In this document: positions 55,575 to 64,000 of the stretch, piece after piece
Layout of the letters: every line of letters begins with the position of its first letter
Numbering within the stretch: the stretch's first letter is position 1
Source of the DNA: CAWDMC01 sp963803295
Lineage (GTDB): Bacteria > Acidobacteriota > Terriglobia > UBA7540
NCBI GenBank assembly: GCA_963803295.1
Contig: CAWDMC010000012.1
Span: 372,001-436,000 of the forward strand
DNA length: 64,000 bases
Direction of reading: 5' to 3'
The notes under the pieces: model-generated
The model's database searches: none
The model's input: the letters and a program-made list of their open reading frames with translations, nothing else
What the model was told of the DNA's origin: nothing
Translations under genes and position numbers: made by a program

Positions 55575-55884
55575 ATGACAACGACTGTGGTTTCACAGAT
55601 CGAGATCGACGATTTTGGCGTGGCCTGGATTGCAGGCGTTAGCACCAAGGTGACTAAAATTGTACTGGATAAGCCCGCCTATGGATGGAGCCCCGAAGAG
55701 ATGCACCTGCAGCATCCTCACCTGTCCCTGGCTCACATCCACTCTGCTCTCGCCTATTTGTTACGAAAACAAGGAGAAGGTCGATGCTCAAATCGGGAGC
55801 GAGCTTGATGAAGCCGACGCGTTGACGGCCGCGGCCTCCGATCCTGCATTTCGGAATAAGCTGCTGGCGATCAAGCCGCGGTAG
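55575..55884 (+). CDS. DUF433 family protein, frameshifted
   Basis: From ATG 55575 the DUF433 pattern is clear: KVTKIVLDKPAYGWSPEEM, HPHLSLAHIHSALAYL. An extra base near 55760 shifts the frame; the next frame continues YENKEKVDAQIGSELDE and ends at TAG 55882. Removing one T gives a 102-residue protein with the canonical ALAY-YxENK join. DUF433 proteins often act as antitoxin-like partners of a DUF5615 toxin. No such toxin lies beside it. The stop codon lies in a GGTAGCGCGG repeat. Confidence 0.68.
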
Positions 55885-55974
55885 CGCGGGGTTCGCGCTT
55901 CTCGAACTTGGGATTTCTCCCTGACACGCAGCAAAAAGCCGCGGACGTGCTAAAAAGCGCACGTCCGCGCTACC
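55880..55974. repeat. GGTAGCGCGG inverted-repeat element with hairpin
   Basis: GGTAGCGCGG at 55880-55889 is repeated inverted near 55964-55973. The right half contains a perfect 11-bp stem CGCGGACGTGC / GCACGTCCGCG (55940-55969) with an 8-base loop. The element fills the space between DUF433 and gltX and could act on the leader of gltX or as a terminator-like structure. Confidence 0.6.
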
Positions 55975-55988
55975 TGAATTGCCTCCAT

Positions 55989-57458
55989 ATGTCAAATATC
56001 CGAGTTCGATTTGCACCCTCGCCCACTGGATATCTGCACGTGGGCGGGGCGCGTACTGCCCTCTACAACTGGGTTTTTGCACGACATTTCGGCGGTGTCT
56101 TCATTCTTCGGATTGAGGATACCGATCTGGACCGCTCCCAGCCACAAATGGTCACTGCCATTCTCGAAAGCATGGAGTGGCTGGGTCTCAACTGGGACGA
56201 GGGACCGTTCTACCAATCGCAGCGCCTCGACCGCTACCGTGAGGTGGCAGCGGAGCTCGAGCGCAGGGGTCATGCCTATCCCTGTTTCTGCACTCCTGAG
56301 GAGCTGCTGGCAAAGCGCGCCCTGGCTGAAGCTGAGCGGCGGCCATCGAAATACGATGGCGCCTGCCGGGACCTTTCGGAAGCCGAGTGCCAGCGGCTGC
56401 GTGAGGAGAATCGGCCCTGGGCGCTGCGTTTTCGCGTGCCAGATCAGGGTGAAACCCGTTTCGAAGATCAGGTGTTCGGCACCATTAAGATCGACCACCG
56501 TGATCTCGAGGATTTCGTCCTGTTGCGGTCCGATGGCAATCCGACGTATCACCTTGGCGTGGTGGCCGACGACCTCGACATGCGCGTGACCCACGTAATC
56601 CGCGGCGCCGATCACATTTCGAACACTCCAAAGCAGATCCTGCTCTATGAGGCCTTGGGTGCCACGGCGCCGCTGTTTGCACATCTGCCGCTGATCCTCG
56701 GTCCCGATAAGCAACGCCTCTCGAAGCGCCACGGCGCTACGGCCGTTGGGCAGTATCGCGCCCAGGGGGTTCTGCCCGAAGCGCTCGTGAATTTTCTGGC
56801 GCTATTGGGTTGGACTCCGCCGAAAGATCCGGCGACGGGACAGGAGAAGGAGATCCTGCCGCTGCCAGAGATGGTTGCGGCTTTCGGCCTGGACGCAGTA
56901 TCGAAATCGAATGCCGTGTTTGATCTCGAGAAGCTCGCCTGGATGAATACTGAGTACCTGCGCAGCTTAACGGTGGAGCGGTTGGAGCCCTTGGTGAAAC
57001 AAGAGCTAGGCACTGCGAGCTTATGGCGCGATGAGTTCGAGGCGGGCGAGCACATACGTTTTCAGGCGATCCTGAAACTGCTGCAAACTCGCTCTCGCAG
57101 TCTTAAGGACTTCTCCGGATCCGGGCGCGCCTTTTTCACCGAACAGTTTGGCTACGACGCGGAAGCGGTGAAGAAATTCTGGAGGGATCCTGCTTTGGCC
57201 GTTTACTTCAGCGAGCTGGCGCAACGTCTTGAGAAACTCGATCGTTTCGAGCTCGAGTCTACTGAGGGGAGCCTGCGTGGATTGGCAGAAGACAAGGGAA
57301 TCAAGGCGGGACTGCTGATCAACGCGACGCGCGTAGCGTTAACCGGCCAAGCAGTAGCTCCGGGCCTATTTGAGGTAATGTTGGTGCTCGGCCGGGAACG
57401 GGTGATCGAGCGCCTTCGGAACGCCGCTCATTATCTCGAAGGCCGGCCGGTCTACTAA
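55989..57458 (+). CDS. gltX: Glutamyl-tRNA synthetase
   Basis: 489 residues from ATG 55989 (MSNIRVRFAPSPTGYLHVGG); the longer 55908 start runs through the repeat hairpin. Class I synthetase with HIGH-like PTGYLHVGGART, the DTDLDRSQPQM strand, VIRGADHISNTPKQILLYEALG, and LSKRHGA (KMSKS class). The C-terminal anticodon-binding helical domain is complete. It charges tRNA-Glu, and possibly tRNA-Gln in organisms with the amidotransferase route. Confidence 0.95.
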   Translation: MSNIRVRFAPSPTGYLHVGGARTALYNWVFARHFGGVFILRIEDTDLDRSQPQMVTAILESMEWLGLNWDEGPFYQSQRLDRYREVAAELERRGHAYPCFCTPEELLAKRALAEAERRPSKYDGACRDLSEAECQRLREENRPWALRFRVPDQGETRFEDQVFGTIKIDHRDLEDFVLLRSDGNPTYHLGVVADDLDMRVTHVIRGADHISNTPKQILLYEALGATAPLFAHLPLILGPDKQRLSKRHGATAVGQYRAQGVLPEALVNFLALLGWTPPKDPATGQEKEILPLPEMVAAFGLDAVSKSNAVFDLEKLAWMNTEYLRSLTVERLEPLVKQELGTASLWRDEFEAGEHIRFQAILKLLQTRSRSLKDFSGSGRAFFTEQFGYDAEAVKKFWRDPALAVYFSELAQRLEKLDRFELESTEGSLRGLAEDKGIKAGLLINATRVALTGQAVAPGLFEVMLVLGRERVIERLRNAAHYLEGRPVY

Positions 57459-57470
57459 GCCATGACTGCA

Positions 57471-57599
57471 TTAATGCCGGAACGTCCTGGACTTCAGACG
57501 CCTTTCCTCCAGCGCCTCAATTCGTTCGACCACGATCAGCGCGACCGTAACAACTGTGGCTGCCACCTGCAATACATGCTTGATCTTCTTCAGATTCAT
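57471..57599 (-). CDS. Possible 42-residue membrane-associated small protein
   Basis: ATG 57599, 12 bases after a GGGAGG, encodes MNLKKIKHVLQVAATVVTV then ALIVVERIEALEERRLKS and a short tail, ending at 57471. A hydrophobic stretch flanked by charged helices suggests a small membrane or amphipathic protein. It lies 20 bases downstream of the YfcE-type gene on the same strand, consistent with an operon. It may also be a chance frame. Confidence 0.4.
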   Translation of the reverse strand: MNLKKIKHVLQVAATVVTVALIVVERIEALEERRLKSRTFRH

Positions 57600-57619
57600 G
57601 CTCAGCTTGAGCCTCCCAG

Positions 57620-58192
57620 TCACGAAGAGTGTTCCAGCCGGATGGCCTCCGGCAGATTTCCATTGTAACTCTTCAGCGGCAGGACGGCGGCGGTGATAGC
57701 ATCGTCAAAAATCTCAAGCAATCCGTAACAGCGGGGCAGTGAAAACCTCTGGGCACCGGCGCTGCCTGGATTGAAGAATAGCACATCGCCAAGCTTTGCC
57801 AGGCAAGGCTTATGGCTATGGCCAAAGATTACGACACGGGTCTTTTCATCGAAGACCCTTAGTAGCCTATCGCCTCGCGGCGAGGCCGCGCCTTGCAGGA
57901 TCGAGGCTTCTGCCCAGGCTTCGAGTTCCGACTGCGGTACCGGCAGGATGTGCAGCATCTCCACCTGCGCAGTGACAAAGTCGAGTTTCAGGGTAAGGGG
58001 AAGGTTGCTCTCCGGCCCATCGACGTTCCCACGAACAGCATGAGTTAGCGCGATGTTGCGGAGTCGATCGAGGATATCCTCCCCGCCCATATCACCGGCG
58101 TGCAGAATGACATCCACACCCTGGAGCAGTTTGGTAAGACACGGATCGAACATGCCGTGAGTGTCCGCTACAACCCCGATTTTCGTCATCAC
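57620..58192 (-). CDS. YfcE/MJ0936-type metallophosphodiesterase
   Basis: 190 residues; the frame opens with GTG directly followed by ATG 58189. Calcineurin-like motifs: KIGVVADTHG, ILHAGDMGG, AVRGNVDG, VVIFGHSHKP, all with the two-metal ligands present. Members hydrolyse phosphodiesters; the natural substrate is usually unknown. It follows queA by 18 bases and is probably in the same thiO-queA-containing run. Confidence 0.87.
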   Translation of the reverse strand: MMTKIGVVADTHGMFDPCLTKLLQGVDVILHAGDMGGEDILDRLRNIALTHAVRGNVDGPESNLPLTLKLDFVTAQVEMLHILPVPQSELEAWAEASILQGAASPRGDRLLRVFDEKTRVVIFGHSHKPCLAKLGDVLFFNPGSAGAQRFSLPRCYGLLEIFDDAITAAVLPLKSYNGNLPEAIRLEHSS

Positions 58193-58210
58193 GTAAACCC
58201 TCGCTGATAT

Positions 58211-59296
58211 CTAGAGTAGGATCATACAATCCCCGTAGCTGTAGAATCGGTATTTTTGCTCAACGGCATGGCGATAGGCCCTGAGCAGAAACTCGCGTCC
58301 GGCAAAGGCCGATACCAGCATCAGCAGAGTGGATTTCGGTAGATGGAAATTGGTGATCAGCGCCTTCACCACCTGAAAAGGGAAGCCAGGTGTGATGAAG
58401 AGGTCCGCTTCGCCACTGCCCGCGATCATGCGGCCAGCGCTCATCCTCGCCACATGTTCGAGTGTACGGACGCTGGTGGTTCCTACCGCCACCACCCGCC
58501 GCCCCTGATCGAGAGCACGGTTGATCGCCGCAGCGGATGTTTCCGTAACCAGGTATCGCTCCGGCCCCATAACGTGGTCCTCCACCCGCTCCGCATGTAC
58601 CGGCTGAAAGGTGCCCAGGCCCACGTGCAGTGTTATCTCAGTGATTTCGATGCCGCGAGCACGCAAGGCGTCCACAACCCGCGGGCTGAAATGTAGTCCG
58701 GCAGTCGGTGCTGCCACCGCACCCCGGACTTTGGCGAAGATGGTCTGGTAGGTTTCACGATCGGCAGGACTGTCCCGGCGGTGGATGTAGGGCGGGAGCG
58801 GCACGTGGCCGAGGCGGTCGATGGCTTCATCAATCCGGCCGTCGCGGGCGCGCAAGCGAACCCGCCGCAATCCGTACTGGCCGCGTCCGAGGACCTCCGC
58901 TTCGAGTTCGTCTTTTCCAAAGACCAGGATCTCGCCGGTTCGGATTTTGCGCCCTGGCCTTACGAGTGCTTGCCAAACGTCGGGGTCCTCTTGGCGGGTA
59001 AGGAACAGTTCCACCTCCGCCGCGAGGAACTCGCGACGGGCCCGATTGTTCTTTCCCAAACGCTGTGCCGTCACTCCGCGTCGGCGTCCCAGCAATCGCG
59101 CCGGGAATACTCTGGTATTGTTAAAGACCAGCAGATCGCCGGGGGTGAGGATCGCGGGTAACTCGCGGAAGGCGCGATCTTCCAAGGCCAGGGTGACGCG
59201 ATCCAGAAGCATTAACCGCGACGCATCCCGTTCGTTGAGGGGCTGCTGGGCGATCAGTTCCGGCGGTAGTTCGTAGTTGAAGTCCTCGATCCGCAC
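58211..59296 (-). CDS. queA: S-adenosylmethionine:tRNA ribosyltransferase-isomerase
   Basis: 361 residues, GTG start at 59296. Characteristic stretches: IEDFNYELPPELIAQQPL at the N-terminus, FNNTRVFPARLLGRR, GHVPLPPYIHR, AAPTAGLHFS, HVGLGTFQPV and NFHLPKSTLLMLVSAFAG. It transfers the ribosyl part of SAM to preQ1-modified tRNA, giving epoxyqueuosine, the penultimate intermediate of queuosine. Length is normal. Confidence 0.95.
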   Translation of the reverse strand: MRIEDFNYELPPELIAQQPLNERDASRLMLLDRVTLALEDRAFRELPAILTPGDLLVFNNTRVFPARLLGRRRGVTAQRLGKNNRARREFLAAEVELFLTRQEDPDVWQALVRPGRKIRTGEILVFGKDELEAEVLGRGQYGLRRVRLRARDGRIDEAIDRLGHVPLPPYIHRRDSPADRETYQTIFAKVRGAVAAPTAGLHFSPRVVDALRARGIEITEITLHVGLGTFQPVHAERVEDHVMGPERYLVTETSAAAINRALDQGRRVVAVGTTSVRTLEHVARMSAGRMIAGSGEADLFITPGFPFQVVKALITNFHLPKSTLLMLVSAFAGREFLLRAYRHAVEQKYRFYSYGDCMILL

Positions 59297-59515
59297 TAGT
59301 TAAACCAAGTATTCACCAACTCCTTGAAAGTCGAGATTCGTGGTTTTTGCACTTAAAAGAAGGGTAGGAGCCTTGGCGGTGAGCCTCAGTCCGTCTCCCA
59401 ACTCGCCGCCAAGCGCACAGCGTCGAAAGGAAGGGGGGAAAAGCGACGCTCGCGGGCCATTAAGATCTGCATAGCTCTTCGGCACAACGGTGGCCAAACT
59501 TTAAGGCTCTCTGAT

Positions 59516-60724
59516 TCAGCTTGCAGCTATGCCTGCAAAACGTGCCAGCCGGTAGAGGTCCATAGGATGCGAGGTGGAGCCCGTGACCACGAGTTCCGTA
59601 ATCAGTTGCGCGGTAATTGGCGCCAGCAGAATCCCATTGCGGAAATGGCCCGTCGCGAAGACCAGATTCCCGATATCGCCGTAGCCGAGGATTGGCCGGT
59701 GATCCGCCGTATCAGGACGCAACCCGGCCCAGGCGCGGAGGAAGCGGAGACCGCCCACGAATGGCGCAACGCGCAACGCTCCCTCAATGATCCGCCGCAT
59801 CCCTTCGCCCGTGACCGCCTTCTCGAAGCCGGCATATTCCGAGGTTGAACCGATAAGTATCCGGCTGGTGGCCCGAGGAACAAGATAGATGTGGCCCGCT
59901 CGCACTACACGGGGAAACTCCATCATCGTCTCAAACTCGAGCATCTGGCCGCGGCAGGGCCTGACAGGCAGGCTCATTCCTAAACTCGCAGCGAGCTTTC
60001 CCGACCAGCACCCTGCGGCTAGAATGAATCGATCGGCCGAGATCCGATCGCTGCCCGGACGTGAGGACGGCAAGCCCACGGTCCCCTGAGAGGTAGCCCC
60101 TCGCAGTTCGACCTGCTCGACGCGATCGCTGCAGAGTCTCAGCTTTGTGACTTCCGTCTCCGTCACAAAACCGACCCCGAGCCGACGTCCAGCTTCGGTC
60201 AGCGCCGGAGTCAGACGCTGATTGTCGATCCACTGATCACCGGGAACGTAGAGAGCGCTCGAAATTTGGGGTGAAAGCCCAGGGGCCAGTTCCCGCAGCC
60301 CTGCCGCCGAGACGCGCTCAATCGCCTGCCCGGTCTCGGCTGGCTCAGGCTGACGAGCGTAGATTTGCTCGAGTTCTGCAGCTTCATTCTGATCCGTAGC
60401 CACCAGCAGGGTCCCTTCCCGCCGATAGCCTAGCTCGTGGCCGCTCAATTCTTCGACTTCCGCCACGAAGGTGGTATAGAGATCGCGACTGGCCAAAGTG
60501 AGGCGGTAGAAATCATCGTGCTCGCCCATTTCGCCTTGTGGAGCGATCATGCCGGCGGCCGCCGAACTCGCTTCCTGGCCCGGCTGCTGTCGCTCGATTA
60601 CCGTTACCTTAACGCCCGCCTGAGCCAGACGCAGGGCGATGGAACAGCCGATCACCCCGCCACCGATCACGACGACATCCGGCGAGGCGCTGCTGCCGCG
60701 AGTTGCGCTGCCCGAAAGTGCCAT
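59516..60724 (-). CDS. thiO: Glycine oxidase ThiO-like FAD enzyme
   Basis: About 402 residues from ATG 60724. DAO-fold: VVVIGGGVIGCSIALRLAQAGVKV (FAD GxGxxG), EASSAAAGMIAPQGE, HELGYRREGTLLVA, YVPGDQWIDNQRLTPALTEAGRRLG, RPCRGQMLEF, LGYGDIGNLVFATGHFRNGILLAP. The order and HFRNGILLAP end match ThiO rather than general D-amino-acid oxidases. It oxidises glycine to iminoglycine for thiazole synthesis in thiamine biosynthesis. It precedes queA on the same strand, with a 219-bp spacer. Confidence 0.85.
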   Translation of the reverse strand: MALSGSATRGSSASPDVVVIGGGVIGCSIALRLAQAGVKVTVIERQQPGQEASSAAAGMIAPQGEMGEHDDFYRLTLASRDLYTTFVAEVEELSGHELGYRREGTLLVATDQNEAAELEQIYARQPEPAETGQAIERVSAAGLRELAPGLSPQISSALYVPGDQWIDNQRLTPALTEAGRRLGVGFVTETEVTKLRLCSDRVEQVELRGATSQGTVGLPSSRPGSDRISADRFILAAGCWSGKLAASLGMSLPVRPCRGQMLEFETMMEFPRVVRAGHIYLVPRATSRILIGSTSEYAGFEKAVTGEGMRRIIEGALRVAPFVGGLRFLRAWAGLRPDTADHRPILGYGDIGNLVFATGHFRNGILLAPITAQLITELVVTGSTSHPMDLYRLARFAGIAAS

Positions 60725-60895
60725 AGTTCCAGTGTAGCGCAAATCAAGGCCTATTCGAGAGGAGTGAAACCCAGTGAAGACGCAGGTCTCAGATTTCGGA
60801 ACTTCAAGCTTCTTGAATCATCGAAAAGGGAAGGGGAGCCTCGTGCTATCATAGCGAACTCCATTTGGCGGAAGGCGGCTGCTGGAGATTATCCC

Positions 60896-61531
60896 GTGAA
60901 CTGTCCCATCTGCAATAAACGAAAAGGGCGGCGATTTTGCCCGGCGCTGACTCAATCGATCTGTTCAGAATGTTGCGGGCGGGAACGCGAGGCGTCGATC
61001 GATTGCCCCTCCGAGTGCCCGCACCTTATGGCCTGTCGGCAGTACGATGCCCAGCGCAAAGAGATCGACTGGAAAAAGATGCCTTTCCCGGAAGCGCCGT
61101 TTCGCCCTGAGTTCATCGAAGCCCACCATGAACTCTTCAGCGCCCTCGCTTATGGGATTTGTGAGTACGCAGCAGCGAATCGCCTCGTGGTCGATTCCGA
61201 CGTGCGCGCCGCTCTGGATGCACTGGCTGGCACGTATCGAACCCTGGCCAGCGGAATCTACTACGAACAACGGCCCGATTACCTGGTTCAACGCGAGCTT
61301 TACGAGCGGATCAGCGAGGCCATTGAGGAATTCAAGAAGACCGAAGCAAAGCGTGCCATCCGATCCATTCGAGACAGCGAAATACGCGACGCCCTCATTT
61401 TCCTGGTGCAGCTTGCCTATGTGCAGGATAATGGGCGTCCTAAAGGCCGTGCCCTGCTCGATGCCTTGCGCAGCCAGTTTGCGCCTAAGGCTTTTGTGAA
61501 GCCTGCCTCGAATATCATTGCTTTGCCGTAG
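60896..61531 (+). CDS. Cysteine-rich zinc-finger-like conserved hypothetical protein
   Basis: 211 residues from GTG 60896 (TGGAG upstream); the longer open frame reaching back to 60437 is antisense to thiO and not supported. The N-terminus carries a cysteine cluster CPICNKRKGRRFCPALTQ, ICSECCGRERE, CPSECPHL, likely binding one or two zinc ions, followed by a helical body (PEFIEAHHELFSALAYGI, RELYERISEAIEEFKK). I do not know its function. Confidence 0.72.
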   Translation: MNCPICNKRKGRRFCPALTQSICSECCGREREASIDCPSECPHLMACRQYDAQRKEIDWKKMPFPEAPFRPEFIEAHHELFSALAYGICEYAAANRLVVDSDVRAALDALAGTYRTLASGIYYEQRPDYLVQRELYERISEAIEEFKKTEAKRAIRSIRDSEIRDALIFLVQLAYVQDNGRPKGRALLDALRSQFAPKAFVKPASNIIALP

Positions 61532-61556
61532 CGCTCAACCGCTGTGGTTTTCGAAC

Positions 61557-63638
61557 TCATGCGCGCAGCACGAAACGAAAGCGCATATCCTCCCCGAACC
61601 ACTGCACGTAATTCGTACCCCAGGCATTGTTGAAGAGGCTGAAGTGGACTCCTCGGGCGAGATCAGGCTGTTCGGTAGAATAAAGAAGCGGGGTCTTCTC
61701 ACCCAGTGCAACCGCCGGTGCGTCCAGTGATTCTATGGCAAGACTCCCGTGTTGATTCCGGTAGCGCAGTCCCTTTGTCACCGCATGCATCTGCCGGTTA
61801 CCACCAGCCACAACATCAAATGGAGACACGTCTTGATTTACCTTGTCGAGCATCCACGCTTTGGCGTCGGGAGCGTGCGGCATGAAGCTCAGCCACAGCG
61901 CCTCGGGCAGTCGCGTTGCTCGCTTGCCAAACCAAGATAGGGTGACGTGGATGGCTGGCTCTTGATCGGGCAACAGCATCTCCACATAGAGCTTGTTAGG
62001 CCAGGAGACCAGTCCGGTCTGTGCGCTCGCGACGTCCTGCATCTGCAGCTCAGCGAGGATGCGCTGGCCTTGTGCAGTCTTGCCCGACCAGCACGCGGTG
62101 AGAGTGGGCAGCCAGACGCGGCTTTGCGCGCCGAAGTGCTCCAGATTGGGTTTCCCCAGATCCTGTACTACCCACCAGGTCCTGACGGTGACGTAGCTTG
62201 CGATAAAGCGATCGTAGTCTGCCTGGGAGAGAGTCTGGTAGCTGAACAGGGCGAGGGGTTGTTCGCGAGAAGCCCAGGCGACTCCGGTTTTCTTGGAACG
62301 TAATCCGCTAAGAGCGCCGGTTTGGGGATCGATCGTTAGTACGAAGTGGGTTGCTTCGAGCTGCGAGCCGGCCGTGTGCGGCTCGAGCCCAGCAGGTTGC
62401 GGTTCGACCGGTTGCAAGGCGCGGACGCGTTCGTGGGCGTGGTCCCGTAATGTCGCAGGCAGGTTCGAAATCGCATCTGCGATGTCCTGACGCTTTTCAG
62501 CCCAACTCGCCTCCGCAATCCTATAGCCCGGCTTGTTCAGTGCCTTGGCCAAGTCATCCGGCTTGTAGGTGCCGAAATCTCCGATCTTGGTTTTGACGTC
62601 GACCCCCCAGGTATGTTCGGCTCCCAGCAACAACCGCCGTAACAGAGCGAGATCGGTGGAGTCTCCAGGGTGAAACTTGCCTTGCGCGATCCACTCCTGG
62701 CGCAGCCGGCATACTTCACGATAATGTGCCACCTTGATGGGGTCGCTGGGGACTCCGTAGATCCAGGTATCGCCGATCTCCTGGGTCACAACGGGAAGGT
62801 GATGGCGATATGGGTAGATGGCATTCGCCATCTCTGTCAGATTTGAGGCGGTGACGTGAGCCTCGGGGAACTGCTTTCGCAGTTCAGCATAGATCTTGCG
62901 GACCTCTTCAATCGTATGCGGACCCTCGTTGTCTCCGCGCATTTCGATCGCGACAGCCAAGTTCGAACCCGGCACCTGGACCAACCCGCCATAATCGTGG
63001 TGGTACATCGTGATCAGAGACGCTTCGGTTGGGTCTTTCCAGACGAATAAGGGTGGAACGTTGGGAGGAGTGCACGCGGAGTTCACTCCGACATCGAGAA
63101 GCTTCACTCCATTTGCGGCGAGCGGGCTGATCAATCCACGGCTGTGGCCTGGCACATCAGTCATCTTGGCGCCGCTGGTCGAATGGCCGTAACGGCGATC
63201 CAGCGTCTGCGAGAGGCCTAGGGCTCCCACGATCATCGAGTGGTTCAGCATCTCCGTCTGCCAGGAAAAGGGAAGAGCGTGCCAGGTTATGTCCCCAGCG
63301 GCAATCGCCTCGTCCATGCGTTTGCGCTGGTGGCTGTTCGCTTGTTCGAGATACTCATAAAGCAGCCATGATCCTGTCGTCCAGATGTAGCGATCCTGAC
63401 CAGACCGGCGCAGGGCTGTCGCAAGCTCAATGGCCTTGGGGTAGTGCTCGTCGAAGTACCGCCGCATTACGCCGGCTTGCGTATCTGTAAATCCGACATC
63501 GAGGTGGCACTTGAACATCACCAGCACGCGCTTGACTTTGGCTGTGTCGCCCGCATCGAAACCATGTCCGGGAAGCGGCCGGGCCGCCAGTATTGCGCCG
63601 GTGCCCAGCACACTCTTCACAAAGTCTCTCCGTCTCAT
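61557..63638 (-). CDS. Tat-exported DUF5054 protein (GH38-like)
   Basis: 693 residues, ATG 63638 with GAAGGAGA upstream. MRRRDFVKSVLGTGAILAA is a Tat signal. The body opens with RVLVMFKCHLDVGFTDTQ, related to the HLD-type metal site of GH38 alpha-mannosidases, followed by YIWTTGSWLLYEYLEQAN and FSWQTEMLNHSMIVGAL and a C-terminal beta region. DUF5054 proteins are probable glycosidases, but the substrate is not established. It may be co-transcribed with galT, whose 3' end is 184 bp upstream. Confidence 0.78.
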   Translation of the reverse strand: MRRRDFVKSVLGTGAILAARPLPGHGFDAGDTAKVKRVLVMFKCHLDVGFTDTQAGVMRRYFDEHYPKAIELATALRRSGQDRYIWTTGSWLLYEYLEQANSHQRKRMDEAIAAGDITWHALPFSWQTEMLNHSMIVGALGLSQTLDRRYGHSTSGAKMTDVPGHSRGLISPLAANGVKLLDVGVNSACTPPNVPPLFVWKDPTEASLITMYHHDYGGLVQVPGSNLAVAIEMRGDNEGPHTIEEVRKIYAELRKQFPEAHVTASNLTEMANAIYPYRHHLPVVTQEIGDTWIYGVPSDPIKVAHYREVCRLRQEWIAQGKFHPGDSTDLALLRRLLLGAEHTWGVDVKTKIGDFGTYKPDDLAKALNKPGYRIAEASWAEKRQDIADAISNLPATLRDHAHERVRALQPVEPQPAGLEPHTAGSQLEATHFVLTIDPQTGALSGLRSKKTGVAWASREQPLALFSYQTLSQADYDRFIASYVTVRTWWVVQDLGKPNLEHFGAQSRVWLPTLTACWSGKTAQGQRILAELQMQDVASAQTGLVSWPNKLYVEMLLPDQEPAIHVTLSWFGKRATRLPEALWLSFMPHAPDAKAWMLDKVNQDVSPFDVVAGGNRQMHAVTKGLRYRNQHGSLAIESLDAPAVALGEKTPLLYSTEQPDLARGVHFSLFNNAWGTNYVQWFGEDMRFRFVLRA

Positions 63639-63822
63639 TGGCGTATCTCCTTCAACCTTGGATCATGATGGCGCTGACCCGATACTTCATCCATTTGGAC
63701 GGCATTTATCAAAGCGGCCATCTCGCCAAGCTCAACCCCGCGGCCTTGAACAGGTCACGAACGGAGCGCAGGTATACAAGGGAATTCCCCTGGCCGACGG
63801 TGGTTAACTCGATGATCCGGCT

Positions 63823-64000
63823 TTACAGCGTGGGCGCGAAGTCCAGAGCTACTTCGCGCAAAAACTTGGCTGATTCCTCGGGCGGAGTGGGATTGATGTA
63901 AAAACCCGTACCCCATTCGAACCCTGCTACTTTCGTGAGCTTAGGCATGATCTCGAAATGCCAGTGATAGTAATCGTTTGAACTGTCAGGCAGCGGCGAA
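63823..64000 (-). CDS. galT: Galactose-1-phosphate uridylyltransferase, C-terminal fragment
   Basis: The minus-strand frame from the right edge ends at TAA 63823. Its last 58 residues (SSNDYYHWHFEIMPKLTK, VAGFEWGTGFYINPTPPE) match the C-terminus of GalT, including the HWHFE/I strand. GalT exchanges UMP between UDP-glucose and galactose-1-phosphate in the Leloir pathway. Complements the alpha-galactosidases in the window. The rest of the gene is outside. Confidence 0.8.
   Translation of the reverse strand, partial: SPLPDSSNDYYHWHFEIMPKLTKVAGFEWGTGFYINPTPPEESAKFLREVALDFAPTL

Noticed and set aside
57462..57668. 68-codon plus-strand frame after gltX
   Set aside because: Overlaps the YfcE-type gene end and the better supported small frame on the minus strand; composition unlike a protein.
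59300..59497. 65-codon minus-strand frame just before queA
   Set aside because: No ribosome site, domain or hydrophobic pattern; reads like translated spacer.
60437..60895. Upstream extension of the zinc-finger-like gene
   Set aside because: Lies antisense to thiO; GTG 60896 with a ribosome site directly before the cysteine cluster is the natural start.

Overview
The window looks like a piece of an Acidobacteriota chromosome, possibly from a metagenome assembly. This rests on long Oar-like TonB-dependent receptors with an N-terminal carboxypeptidase-regulatory-like domain, secreted CRTAC1-type (FG-GAP/VCBS plus ASPIC/UnbV) proteins, many Tat-exported glycoside hydrolases, high-GC coding sequence, and short palindromic intergenic repeats. 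Phylum is an inference from gene content. I see no rRNA, tRNA, CRISPR array, integrase or transposase gene.

Layout. 1-8.4 kb: the N-terminal part of an exported M28 peptidase, an alpha/beta hydrolase, an MFS transporter, an AhpD-like protein, an orphan LytS-type histidine kinase, ThiS, a secreted TPR protein and a membrane-anchored hypothetical. 8.5-14.6 kb: a minus-strand run of lytic transglycosylase, TonB-dependent receptor and a three-domain VOC protein (frameshifted), then a DUF72 protein. 14.6-38.4 kb: a carbohydrate region with two alpha-galactosidase-like hydrolases (clan GH-D), GH127, two CRTAC1-type proteins around a second receptor, an SDR, an Ldh-family reductase, an HpcH/HpaI aldolase, a POT/MFS transporter and an HDAC-fold deacetylase. 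A sigma-70-like promoter with a LacI-type operator (GAAACGTTTC) precedes the second receptor. Between 30.8 and 33.4 kb three decayed genes surround the intact aldolase. 38.5-51.9 kb: an S46 dipeptidyl-peptidase, a 1145-residue GMC oxidoreductase-alpha/beta hydrolase fusion, a GH116-like glucosidase, a D-aminoacylase-like amidohydrolase, a second M28 peptidase and small secreted hypotheticals. 52-64 kb: housekeeping genes secA, gltX, queA, thiO, a YfcE-type phosphodiesterase and a zinc-finger-like hypothetical, then a Tat-exported DUF5054 protein and the C-terminus of galT.

How it fits together. The central region reads as a scavenging system for plant or microbial glycans. Tat- and Sec-exported hydrolases would release L-arabinose, galactose and related sugars. 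TonB receptors, each in a run with other exported proteins, would import oligomers. SDR, Ldh-family reductase and aldolase could form a non-phosphorylative sugar-acid route, and GalT would feed galactose into the Leloir pathway. There is no SusD homologue; CRTAC1/UnbV proteins sit beside receptor 2, which makes them candidate surface partners.

Sequence quality or decay. Four otherwise well-conserved genes (VOC protein, TPR-CRTAC1, secA, DUF433) each carry one frame-changing indel, at G runs, a 4-bp tandem duplication or a short T stretch. These may be assembly errors. The remnants at 30.8-33.4 kb carry several lesions each and look like real pseudogenes.
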